The notes beneath the pieces are model-generated. The model searched no databases, was not told the origin of the DNA, and worked only from the letters and a program-made list of their open reading frames with translations. A program made the translations under genes and the position numbers. Source: Paracoccaceae bacterium (lineage in GTDB: Bacteria > Pseudomonadota > Alphaproteobacteria > Rhodobacterales > Rhodobacteraceae). Taken from it: a DNA stretch of 42,962 bases. The DNA is taken from the NCBI GenBank assembly GCA_947476475.1, contig CANJQT010000022.1, forward strand, positions 1-42,962, in the 5' to 3' direction. Shown here piece after piece: positions 35,535-42,822 of the stretch (positions are counted from its first letter, which is position 1; each line of letters opens with the position of its first letter).

Positions 35535-35960
35535 ATGAAAGTGACTGGAATGCCGACGCTTGATCATGCACCGCAAGTTATGGCCGAGTGGTTGAACCTT
35601 CTGCGCGAAGCGCTGGATTGGCGCGACCGGCCGCGCGCCTACGCGATATTGCGCGTCACTTTGCACACCCTGCGCGATTTTCTGACCGTGGACGAGGCCG
35701 TTGATCTGGCGGCACAACTGCCGATCATGGTGCGTGGCCTTTACTTCGAGGGGTGGAACCCCGCAAAGACCCCCGCCCATCCGCGCGGCAAGGCTGCGTT
35801 CATGGCACGCATTGACGCGGCCTTTCCCGCCGATCCGCTGGAAGATACCGAAGCCGCGGCCACGGCAGTATTCGACCTTCTGCGCCGCCAGCTGTCGGCA
35901 GGTGAAATCGAACAGGTGGCACGCGCCCTGCGCAAGCCGCTGCGCGACCTTTGGCTCTAA
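35535..35960 (+). CDS. DUF2267 protein, second copy
   Basis: A 141-residue paralogue of the product of 10170-10595, the same length and colinear throughout (APQVMAEWLNLL, TLHTLRDFLTVDEA, VRGLYFEGWNP). It ends in LRKPLRDLWL, where the other copy has diverged. AAAGGGGAAAG precedes the ATG. It has its own box and is followed by a strong bidirectional terminator, so it is probably monocistronic, or a read-through product of the ftsH-mgtA operon. Function unknown. Confidence 0.77.
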   Translation: MKVTGMPTLDHAPQVMAEWLNLLREALDWRDRPRAYAILRVTLHTLRDFLTVDEAVDLAAQLPIMVRGLYFEGWNPAKTPAHPRGKAAFMARIDAAFPADPLEDTEAAATAVFDLLRRQLSAGEIEQVARALRKPLRDLWL

Positions 35961-36086
35961 GCCTGTCGGCCAAAAATGGAATCCCGTTGTGTCTGACGAC
36001 AAGCGAAAAGCCAAAAGCTTGCCCGGTGCATCCAACTGCGTCGGTCAGGTTCCGGCCGATGGTTCGCGCAGCACCAGATACGCAAA

Positions 36087-36116
36087 AAGAAACCGGATGT
36101 TCGCATCCGGTTTCTT
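36087..36116. terminator. Bidirectional rho-independent terminator
   Basis: A perfect 13-base-pair stem, AAGAAACCGGATG with CATCCGGTTTCTT, closed by a TTCG loop and flanked by A-rich and T-rich sequence. It lies between the convergent DUF2267 gene and the Host_attach-type gene and can end transcription from both sides. Confidence 0.85.
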
Positions 36117-36135
36117 CTTCGCCTGCACGCCGGAT

Positions 36136-36585
36136 CTACTTGGCGTAAAGATGCTCGGCGACCACATGCGCAAGTTCTGGCGGCGGCAGGTGCAACAGGT
36201 TTTTGGGCACTTCGGTGATCACCACAGATTTGATCGCCTCGGGCAATTTGGGCCGCAAGATACCCAGCATTTCTGGCGAGGCAAATATTGCCAGCCGGTC
36301 GAAGTCGCCTGCCTCAAGATGTTCTTGCAACGCTTCGACAACCTCTTCGGCAAAGGCACGTTCCTCGTCACGCACAGGGTCAGAGGAATATTCCAACGCC
36401 GATCTCCGACCGCCTTTCAGTGCGAAAGCGCGCCCCGGTTTGTCCGACATCAGCTCGCGCAGGTCGTGATGTTTGGCTTCAAGAAGGAATTCGGGATCTT
36501 CCGTTTGGCCCCGGCGCGTAAGCCCCCTGAGGATGCGCGCATGTTCGGAATTCAGGGCCAGAACCCAAAGTTTCTCGTGTGGCAT
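36136..36585 (-). CDS. Host_attach (AtsE-like) family protein
   Basis: A 149-residue soluble protein of the Host_attach family, named for a protein needed for Agrobacterium attachment to plants. Recognisable parts are WVLALNSEHARILRG at the start, RAFAEEVVEALQEHLEAGDFDRLAIFASPEMLGILR in the middle and VPKNLLHLPPPELAHVV at the end. Related folds occur in peptide-release-factor-like proteins, so a role at ribosomes is conceivable, but the molecular function is not established. It is transcribed alone on the minus strand, with a box 63 bases upstream and a terminator just downstream. Confidence 0.78.
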   Translation of the reverse strand: MPHEKLWVLALNSEHARILRGLTRRGQTEDPEFLLEAKHHDLRELMSDKPGRAFALKGGRRSALEYSSDPVRDEERAFAEEVVEALQEHLEAGDFDRLAIFASPEMLGILRPKLPEAIKSVVITEVPKNLLHLPPPELAHVVAEHLYAK

Positions 36586-36648
36586 GTCGACTCACCATTG
36601 GCCAAGAAATGTCTTTTGCAAATTACCACCACGTGATTCGCTCCGCCA

Positions 36649-36662
36649 ATGATTCAGGTCAA
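36649..36662. promoter_or_regulatory. Crp/Fnr-type box before the Host_attach gene
   Basis: Read on the minus strand: TTGAC-CTGA-ATCAT, one mismatch. TAATTT on the minus strand at 36625-36620 is well placed as the -10 element toward the Host_attach gene. Confidence 0.68.
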
Positions 36663-36836
36663 CGGCATCGGATTTGTTTCGCATTTGTCAGGGTGAAAAA
36701 AAAGTTAACTTGTGCTAATAATTGATGAGACGGTTACTAAATCTCTTTTTGTCGGTCCGACGCTGCCCTCGGATCATTTCTTCATGCGGCCGTACCTGTG
36801 TTTCAAGGGCCGGAAAATCTGATCGGATGAAATTGG

Positions 36837-37631
36837 ATGAAGCGGGAACCTACAAAGTCCGGGCCCATGTCGCCTCAGGCGGCAATCTTGCAGCACGTCA
36901 GCCTTCTTGATGGTCTGAAACCCGAAACCCGTCAGCGACTAGAGGCTTTGGCAGACCTGCGCACCTACCCGAAGGGTGCTACGGTTGTAGCTCAGGGCGA
37001 TGGCCTTGCCTTTGTCGGTCTGGTTATCCAAGGGGTCTTGCGCGTGGAAAAGCTGCTGTCGGACGGCAGGCAGCAGATCATTGCGCTGCTGACCCCGACC
37101 GACATGTTCGGCCGGGTTCATGCCGCGCGAAGCGACTACGCGCTCGAAGCCGCCACAGATGTCCGGCTGTGCTGTTTTGAACGCCGCGGTTTTGAAAAAC
37201 TGGTGTCTGATCACCCCGACCTTGAACATGCCGTGCTGCTGTCGGTTCTCGAAGAACTGGACGCCGCGCGCGAATGGGTGGTGCTGCTGGCGGGCACCCG
37301 GGTTGCCGCGCGTCTGGCCAACTTCCTGTTGATCCTAAGCCGGCGCTGGCCAAAGCAGCACGTCACGCTGAATGGCGATCGCAACAGGCTGGTTATCACG
37401 ATCCCGGTCGATCGCACCGATCTTGCGCATTATCTGGCGACCACCGTTGAATCGATCAGTCGCAGCGTTCAGGAGTTCGTGCGCGATGGGCTGATCCAGC
37501 CGCATAACCATGCGACGTTCGAAATTCTTGATCTGCAGGGCCTGATTGAAGTCGCCGGCAACGACGAATTCAACTCGGTCGAATTGATAAAGGAAATCAA
37601 GCGTATGTTGGCTGCCCAAGAGATGCCCTGA
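36837..37631 (+). CDS. Crp/Fnr-family regulator without cysteine cluster
   Basis: A 264-residue regulator with a cyclic-nucleotide-binding-type beta-barrel (about residues 25-120), a long dimer helix and a C-terminal winged helix-turn-helix (DRTDLAHYLATTVESISRSVQEFVRDGLI). The recognition helix contains ESISR, the ExxSR pattern of FNR/FixK proteins that read TTGA..TCAA half-sites, which matches the palindromes of this window. There are no N-terminal cysteines, so it cannot hold an FNR-type Fe-S cluster there; it may sense something else or depend on its own abundance, like FixK. The start codon choice among in-frame ATGs at 36837 and 36867 is uncertain. No palindrome is evident directly upstream. 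Confidence 0.85.
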   Translation: MKREPTKSGPMSPQAAILQHVSLLDGLKPETRQRLEALADLRTYPKGATVVAQGDGLAFVGLVIQGVLRVEKLLSDGRQQIIALLTPTDMFGRVHAARSDYALEAATDVRLCCFERRGFEKLVSDHPDLEHAVLLSVLEELDAAREWVVLLAGTRVAARLANFLLILSRRWPKQHVTLNGDRNRLVITIPVDRTDLAHYLATTVESISRSVQEFVRDGLIQPHNHATFEILDLQGLIEVAGNDEFNSVELIKEIKRMLAAQEMP

Positions 37632-37640
37632 GCAGGCGCA

Positions 37641-38084
37641 TCAGTTGTCCTGACCAGGGCGGCTTTTTCTGGGCCAAAGCAGATTGACCAAAAGAAACCC
37701 CGCGATTGCGCCCCGCGCGGCGGCACTTAGTCCGGTTGTCTGACCCTTCATCCCCGCGCGTTGCGTCAGCATGGACAGGGCGCCAAGGATCTCGGCTCTG
37801 GCAAGATCCTGCGTGCGCTTCCGGCTGACGGCAGCCCGCCGCTTCGCCACGGCAATCAGTCCGAAGGCGGTCAGGGCCAACCCCACCGTCGCCACGAGGA
37901 AAGCCACCAACATGCCCCAAAACGTGGCAAGCAGAACGATCAACCCGCCCATGCCGCAGATCAAGGCGCTGACCAGCAAGAAAAGCGCGGCAAGGTAAAG
38001 CCCCGCCACGCCAGCCGTGTCGCGCATTCCCAATCTGATCAGCCCCGAAAGACCGGCACGGTCGCTGGACTGCTCCCCCGTCAT
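37641..38084 (-). CDS. Holin-X-like membrane protein
   Basis: A 147-residue protein of the phage holin/Holin-X family: two adjacent hydrophobic helices (about 26-50 and 54-80), a basic stretch (KRRAAVSRKRTQD) and a third weaker helix near the C-terminus (AAARGAIAGFLLVNLLW). The family name does not imply phage origin; such genes are chromosomal and usually lie beside ElaB/YqjD-like genes, as here. It begins nine bases after the stop of the upstream gene on the same strand, so both form an envelope-stress operon. Convergent with the regulator gene, ten bases apart. Confidence 0.7.
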   Translation of the reverse strand: MTGEQSSDRAGLSGLIRLGMRDTAGVAGLYLAALFLLVSALICGMGGLIVLLATFWGMLVAFLVATVGLALTAFGLIAVAKRRAAVSRKRTQDLARAEILGALSMLTQRAGMKGQTTGLSAAARGAIAGFLLVNLLWPRKSRPGQDN

Positions 38085-38093
38085 GCTGCTGGC

Positions 38094-38444
38094 CTAATGG
38101 TTGCGCCGCAGGATCAGCGCCAGAATGACACCAAAGCCCAACGCGCCAAGAAACCACGGTACGGGGTGGCTCCTGACCTTGTCCTCGACTGTCGCCTCCA
38201 GCGAATCCAGCTGGGTCCGCAGATCAGCTATGGCTTTGCGGGCCCCTTCTATCATCACCGCCGACATTTCTTGGGCCTGCGCGCGCGCCTCCTCTGACCG
38301 GCCCTTTCCAAGAGCAAGCAGTGACTTTGCCAGTTCACTCAGATCCTTGCGGATCGCTGCCAGTTCGGCCTCGATCTCGTTGGCGGTTCCATGGGCCGAC
38401 CCGGCGGTGCCGTCCGGTCTTGCCGATTGCGAAACGTCAGGCAT
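38094..38444 (-). CDS. ElaB/YqjD-like tail-anchored protein
   Basis: A 116-residue protein with a long amphipathic helical region (IEAELAAIRKDLSELAKSLLAL and on to DSLEATVEDKVR) and a single C-terminal membrane helix (PWFLGALGFGVILALIL) ending in basic residues. This is the arrangement of ElaB/YqjD/DUF883-type proteins, which anchor inactive ribosomes to the inner membrane in stationary-phase E. coli. ATG 38444 follows AAGGAGA; the longer upstream frame would cross the regulatory boxes. First gene of the operon with the holin-X-like gene. Ribosome binding is inferred from the family only. Confidence 0.72.
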   Translation of the reverse strand: MPDVSQSARPDGTAGSAHGTANEIEAELAAIRKDLSELAKSLLALGKGRSEEARAQAQEMSAVMIEGARKAIADLRTQLDSLEATVEDKVRSHPVPWFLGALGFGVILALILRRNH

Positions 38445-38561
38445 GAAAATTCTCCTTTCGTGGTCCACATCCCACCAGCGTGGATTTCGATGAACGACCA
38501 AAACGGCACCGCCTGTGACGGCTGCCGGAAAACATTCTTCCCCCATTGCCGCGACCGCGCA

Positions 38562-38575
38562 TTGACCGACGTCAA
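38562..38575. promoter_or_regulatory. Crp/Fnr-type box, ElaB-like side
   Basis: Perfect TTGAC-CGAC-GTCAA in the divergent region, 117 bases from the ElaB-like start. Confidence 0.75.
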
Positions 38576-38593
38576 CAGGCCAGCCGCGCGAAT

Positions 38594-38607
38594 TTGATCG
38601 GCGTCAA
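38594..38607. promoter_or_regulatory. Crp/Fnr-type box, regulator side
   Basis: TTGAT-CGGC-GTCAA, 32 bases from the previous box. TATTGT at 38635-38640 fits a -10 element reading toward the Crp/Fnr gene at 38792, leaving a leader of about 150 bases. Confidence 0.72.
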
Positions 38608-38791
38608 TGCATCCTGCGGTGAAGTCGCTCATTTTATTGTTTCCTCGTGATGGCCAATGAAATCTGGCGATTCGGGGTAAAGACGGCCCGACAGCGTCAT
38701 CGCGACTGGGCTGCCTTGGCTGCCAACCGCAAGGAACGTCTCTCTCTCTGCTTTCGCCGATGAGCCAATTTTCGTTAGGGGGGAAATCACC

Positions 38792-39550
38792 ATGACGACC
38801 GCCACTAGACAAGCCGACTGCGCCAATTGCCCAGCATTGGGCGCCGTGCTTTGCCCTGCCCGTGGCAAGGCCCCGGAGGCGCTTGGCCGACCGCCCAGAC
38901 AACTGCTGATCAACCCCGAGAATGGCCCCATTTACCTTTTCGGTGGTCGTCGCCATGTCGGCCTTCTGCAAAGCGGCCTTGTGATGCGTGTCGCCCAAGG
39001 CCAACGTGGCGAGAACCGGGCGCTTCATCTGGTTTTTCCGGGCGAACTGACCGGGGAACCATTTTGCAACGACCGCCCGAAGGTGATTCAGGCCTTGGCC
39101 CCCAGCCGGATATGCACCTTTGATCTCGAGGCGGTTGAACATAGCGCCGACAGCGATAGCGGCCTTTCAGACGCCCTTTTGCGCGCCACAAGTGCGAGCC
39201 TTGAACGCTTGCAGCGGTCTATCTGGATTCGCGCGCTGCTCAGCACTCTGGAAAAGGTCGCCGCCCTTCTGGTTCTTGTCGCCGAACACCAGCAGGAACA
39301 GCATGCAACGCGCGGACCGCTGATTGTGTCGCTTGCCTGGCCGCGGCGGCTGATGGCCGAATTGATCGGCACATCCGCTGAATCTATCAGCCGCGCCACC
39401 CACGAATTGCAACGCCGCGGACTGATCACGATCCGCGACGCAGGAACTTTCGAACTGCACGATCTTGATGCGCTGCGCGATCTGGCAGAGCTGGAGGCAT
39501 CACCCGGCGTTGACAGGCATCAATGCCGCGACTCGCGAAAAAGGGCCTGA
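38792..39550 (+). CDS. Crp/Fnr-family regulator with N-terminal cysteine cluster
   Basis: A 252-residue FNR-like protein. N-terminal cysteines C10, C13 and C21 (CANC...C, spacing x2 and x7) followed by further candidates in EPFCN and RICTF resemble the ligands of the oxygen-sensitive [4Fe-4S] cluster of FNR (there CxxCx5C plus one distant cysteine). The C-terminal helix-turn-helix MAELIGTSAESISRATHELQRRGLI carries ESISR, predicting recognition of TTGA..TCAA sites. GGGGGGAAA precedes the ATG. The gene lies behind two boxes, so it probably controls itself. It is the best candidate for the oxygen-responsive activator of the cluster; the cluster assignment is inferred from spacing only. Confidence 0.85.
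   Translation: MTTATRQADCANCPALGAVLCPARGKAPEALGRPPRQLLINPENGPIYLFGGRRHVGLLQSGLVMRVAQGQRGENRALHLVFPGELTGEPFCNDRPKVIQALAPSRICTFDLEAVEHSADSDSGLSDALLRATSASLERLQRSIWIRALLSTLEKVAALLVLVAEHQQEQHATRGPLIVSLAWPRRLMAELIGTSAESISRATHELQRRGLITIRDAGTFELHDLDALRDLAELEASPGVDRHQCRDSRKRA
39510..39523. promoter_or_regulatory. Crp/Fnr-type box inside the end of the regulator gene
   Basis: TTGAC-AGGC-ATCAA within the last codons of the upstream regulator. TGATAG at 39548-39553 could be its -10 element, giving the BON gene a leader of about 200 bases. Confidence 0.68.
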
Positions 39551-39757
39551 TAGCAAAGCCCGGTGCGATTGCTGCTGCCTTCGCCAAACCGCTAGGGAAC
39601 CTCAGGGTGTCCAGGCCGGAACGCAAAGCGCAAACGTGACCACCAGGGTAGGGCTGCTGCCTGACGCAGGACCGATTTCCAAGGATATCGAGGCGTCAGG
39701 CGGCAGCTTCTTGTCGGCATTTCCGCCGCGCCCTTACGTTTTCAACAGGAGCTGAAG

Positions 39758-40408
39758 ATGGACGACAAAACCCTTCGACAGAATGTCATCGACGCGCTGG
39801 AATATGAACCCTCGGTCAATGCTGAACACATTGGCGTGGCGGCTGAAGGTGGCGCCATCACTCTGACGGGTCACGTGCACACCTACGCCGAACGTCAGGC
39901 CGCCGAAGACGTGGTGCGCCGGGTCAAAGGCGTGCGTGCCATCGCCCAAGAGATCGAAGTGCGGTCATACGGCGCGGGGGCCACGGCAGATGACGAGATC
40001 GCCCAGCGCATCGTGCGCGCCTTCGACTGGAATACGTCGGTCCCGAAGGACGCCGTTCAGGTGAAGGTTTCGAAAGGCTGGGTAACACTCACCGGCAAGG
40101 TGGAATGGTATTACCAGAAAGAGGCGGCGGCCAATCTCGTTCGTGACATGGCAGGTGTGGCGGGCGTCAGCAATCTCATTGATATAACGCCACGGGCCAG
40201 CGCCACTGACGTCCGCACCCGCATCGAAGAGGCCCTTAAGCGCGACGCCCAGATCGAGGCGAAAGCCATCCGCATTTCAGTCACCGACAGCAAGGTCACA
40301 CTTGAGGGCAAGGTCCACAGTTGGGCCGAACGCCGCGCGGCCGAACGCGCAGCCTGGGCCGCACCGGGTGTGCGGATGGTGACCGACAATCTGATCATTT
40401 CAGGCTAG
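39758..40408 (+). CDS. Triple BON-domain protein, second copy
   Basis: A 216-residue paralogue of the product of 7086-7733, colinear over its full length with three BON modules (for example GAITLTGHVHTYAERQAAE and KVTLEGKVHSWAERRAAERAAWAAPGV). No signal peptide. AGGAGC precedes the ATG. It may bind lipid or another ligand at the envelope, as proposed for other BON proteins. The 207 bases between the regulator stop and this gene contain no other convincing gene. Confidence 0.86.
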   Translation: MDDKTLRQNVIDALEYEPSVNAEHIGVAAEGGAITLTGHVHTYAERQAAEDVVRRVKGVRAIAQEIEVRSYGAGATADDEIAQRIVRAFDWNTSVPKDAVQVKVSKGWVTLTGKVEWYYQKEAAANLVRDMAGVAGVSNLIDITPRASATDVRTRIEEALKRDAQIEAKAIRISVTDSKVTLEGKVHSWAERRAAERAAWAAPGVRMVTDNLIISG

Positions 40409-40711
40409 GGCACAGCCGCCGCAGAGCCGTGTCCGAATGTCCCATTGTGCCCGACATGGAAACGGATCGCAGATTGGGTGATCGGGCCGCGCCAGAGGCG
40501 AGCCCGAGGGAACTGGCACCGAAAACCCTGTCAAAGCGGCACTGTCGTGCGCCGCGTGCCCCGTCGTTTTCAGCCGCGTCCGGCAGGGTTATGCTGGCAA
40601 ACAGGATGGGCTGCGGGAAAGCATTGCCCATCGACTGTCGGCCAATGATCGGGAACCGCCGAACCGGGCAGACGCCCGGCAATGCCGGGTGCGCAACTCT
40701 GTCCACACGGC
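40409..40711. other. Gene-free stretch with overlapping hairpins
   Basis: No convincing gene on either strand. Near its right end, CCGGGC-AGAC-GCCCGG (40664-40679) and CCCGGC-AAT-GCCGGG (40675-40689) share bases, so only one of the two hairpins can form at a time. There is no T-tract. They may stop transcription from the BON gene or be chance in GC-rich DNA. Confidence 0.45.
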
Positions 40712-40725
40712 TTGATGCGCATCAA
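40712..40725. promoter_or_regulatory. FNR-consensus box before a small lipoprotein gene
   Basis: TTGAT-GCGC-ATCAA matches the FNR consensus at all ten half-site positions. It ends 74 bases before the ATG at 40800. Confidence 0.8.
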
Positions 40726-40799
40726 TGCCGACCAAGGTCCGTTCAACGATAGGCTGGTCAGGCAAGGAACCTTGAATTCAGTCAGCGAAAGGCATCACC

Positions 40800-40958
40800 A
40801 TGAAACGGCTTGTGCAGATTGCGCTCTTGTCCTTGACGCTTGGTATCTCGGGATGTGCCGAACCGGGGCGCTATCCGCTAAGCGGAGAAACATGCGGCCC
40901 CACTGATCCGGTCCTTGATCTTGACGCCGGGGACTGCACCCCACCGGCAGGAAGCTGA
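40800..40958 (+). CDS. Small lipoprotein, 52 residues
   Basis: A short gene that is easy to miss. The protein begins MKRLVQIALLSLTLGISGC: basic start, hydrophobic core and a lipobox (GISGC) with the lipidated cysteine at residue 19. The mature part has 34 residues, two more cysteines (C32, C46) that could form a disulfide, and an acidic proline-rich end (DLDAGDCTPPAGS). AAAGG lies about eight bases before the ATG. The perfect FNR-type box at the usual distance and the well-formed lipoprotein signal support a real gene. Residue 20 is alanine, not aspartate, so outer-membrane sorting is likely. Function unknown. Confidence 0.72.
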   Translation: MKRLVQIALLSLTLGISGCAEPGRYPLSGETCGPTDPVLDLDAGDCTPPAGS

Positions 40959-41166
40959 CGCAATACGCCTTGGCACGGATTGCGGGCTTCATTCCTGCAA
41001 CGCAGTCCGCGCCAAGGCCCCCTGTCCGCCGCCATGATGCAGAGCGCCTTCAGGTTTGAATACGTTCAAGCCTGACTCGCTTTTGCCCGTCCAACCCTTC
41101 CGCGATTGCCCTTTCCCCTCATCCTCGCTAGAGGAAAGCGCAACAGATCATCGCTCAGAGGCTATC

Positions 41167-42822
41167 ATGGCATCCTACCAGTACGTCTATCACATGGAAG
41201 GCGTTTCCAAGACCTATCCGGGTGGCAAGAAATGCTTTGAAAACATCCACCTGAACTTCCTGCCCGGCGTCAAGATTGGCGTCGTCGGCGTCAACGGTTC
41301 GGGCAAATCCACGCTGCTCAAAATCATGGCCGGCATGGACACCGATTTCAAAGGCGAAGCCTGGGCCGCCAAAGGCGCCAAGGTCGGCTACCTTGCGCAG
41401 GAACCTTATCTGGACCCTGCGCTTGACGTGAAAGGCAACGTCATGCTGGGCGTCGCCAAGCAGACCGCCATTCTGGAACGCTATAACGAACTTGCCATGA
41501 ACTATTCCGACGAGACGGCGGACGAGATGGCCGCCCTTCAGGACCAGATCGACGCGGGCAACCTTTGGGAACTCGAAGCCTCGGTCGGCGTCGCCATGGA
41601 CGCGCTGCGCTGCCCGCCCGATGACGCCGATGTGGAATCCCTCTCGGGCGGCGAACGCCGCCGCGTGGCCCTGTGCCGGCTCTTGCTTGAAGCGCCCGAT
41701 ATGCTGCTCCTCGACGAACCGACCAACCACCTTGACGCGGAATCCATCGCCTGGCTGCAAAAGCACCTGATCGCCTACAAGGGCACCATCCTGATCGTCA
41801 CCCACGACCGTTATTTCCTTGACGACATCACCAGCTGGATCCTCGAACTCGATCGCGGCCGCGGCATCCCCTACGAGGGCAACTATTCGGCCTGGCTTGA
41901 CCAGAAGGCCAAGCGCATGCAGCAGGAAGCGCGCGAAGACAAATCCAAGCAAAAGGCGCTTGAAAAGGAACTGGAATGGATCCGCTCCGGCGCCAAGGCC
42001 CGCCAGTCCAAGGGCAAGGCCCGCATCGCGCGCTATAACGAAATGGCCGGTCAGACCGTGCTGGAACGCGCTTCCACCTCGCAGATCATCATCCCGAACG
42101 GCGAACGCCTTGGCAACAAGGTGATCGAAGTCACCGGCCTGAAGAAACACATGGGCGACAAGCTGTTGATCGAGGATCTGTCCTTCACCGTTCCCCCGGG
42201 CGCCATCGTCGGCGTCATCGGGCCGAACGGTGCGGGTAAATCCACGCTGTTCCGCATGATCACCGGGCAGGAACAGCCCGATGAGGGCACCATCACGCTC
42301 GGCAATACCGTGCATCTGGCCTATGTCGACCAGTCGCGCGACGCGCTCGACCCCAACAAGAATGTCTGGGAAGAAGTGTCAGGCGGCGCCGAAGTGATTC
42401 AGCTGGGCGACATGCAGATGAACAGCCGCGTCTATACCGGGGCCTTCAACTTCAAGGGCACCGACCAGCAGAAGAAAGTCGGCCTGCTGTCGGGCGGTGA
42501 ACGCAACCGCGTCCACATGGCCAAACTCCTGCGCGCCGGGGGCAACGTGCTTCTGCTCGACGAACCGACCAACGATCTTGACGTCGAAACCCTGCAAGCG
42601 CTGGAATCCGCCATCGAAGATTTCGCCGGCTGCGCCATCATCATCAGCCACGACCGCTTCTTCCTTGACCGTCTTTGCACCCACATGCTGGCCTTCGAGG
42701 GCGACGCCCATGTCGAATGGTTCGAAGGCAACTTCGAGGCCTATGAGCAGGATAAAGTGCGGCGTCTGGGGCCGGATTCGATCGAGCCGAAGCGGGTGAA
42801 GTACAAGCGGTTTGCGCGATAA
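41167..42822 (+). CDS. ettA: Energy-dependent translational throttle protein EttA (ABC-F)
   Basis: A 551-residue ABC-F protein with two ATPase modules in one chain: Walker A VNGSGKSTL and signature LSGGERRRVALCRLL, then GPNGAGKSTLF and LSGGERNRVHMAKLL, with Walker B LLLDEPTNHLD and LLLDEPTNDLD. Between them lies the charged linker (about 245-310) that reaches into the ribosome; an inserted arm segment in the first module is typical of EttA. EttA binds the ribosomal E site and gates initiation according to the ATP/ADP ratio. No Crp/Fnr-type palindrome precedes it, so it seems to be a housekeeping gene bordering the cluster, although an energy-sensing ribosome factor fits the theme. Confidence 0.93.
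   Translation: MASYQYVYHMEGVSKTYPGGKKCFENIHLNFLPGVKIGVVGVNGSGKSTLLKIMAGMDTDFKGEAWAAKGAKVGYLAQEPYLDPALDVKGNVMLGVAKQTAILERYNELAMNYSDETADEMAALQDQIDAGNLWELEASVGVAMDALRCPPDDADVESLSGGERRRVALCRLLLEAPDMLLLDEPTNHLDAESIAWLQKHLIAYKGTILIVTHDRYFLDDITSWILELDRGRGIPYEGNYSAWLDQKAKRMQQEAREDKSKQKALEKELEWIRSGAKARQSKGKARIARYNEMAGQTVLERASTSQIIIPNGERLGNKVIEVTGLKKHMGDKLLIEDLSFTVPPGAIVGVIGPNGAGKSTLFRMITGQEQPDEGTITLGNTVHLAYVDQSRDALDPNKNVWEEVSGGAEVIQLGDMQMNSRVYTGAFNFKGTDQQKKVGLLSGGERNRVHMAKLLRAGGNVLLLDEPTNDLDVETLQALESAIEDFAGCAIIISHDRFFLDRLCTHMLAFEGDAHVEWFEGNFEAYEQDKVRRLGPDSIEPKRVKYKRFAR

Noticed and set aside
37641-38084. Phage remnant, suggested by the holin-like gene
   Set aside because: No other phage genes or attachment sites; Holin-X-like genes are commonly chromosomal next to ElaB-like genes.
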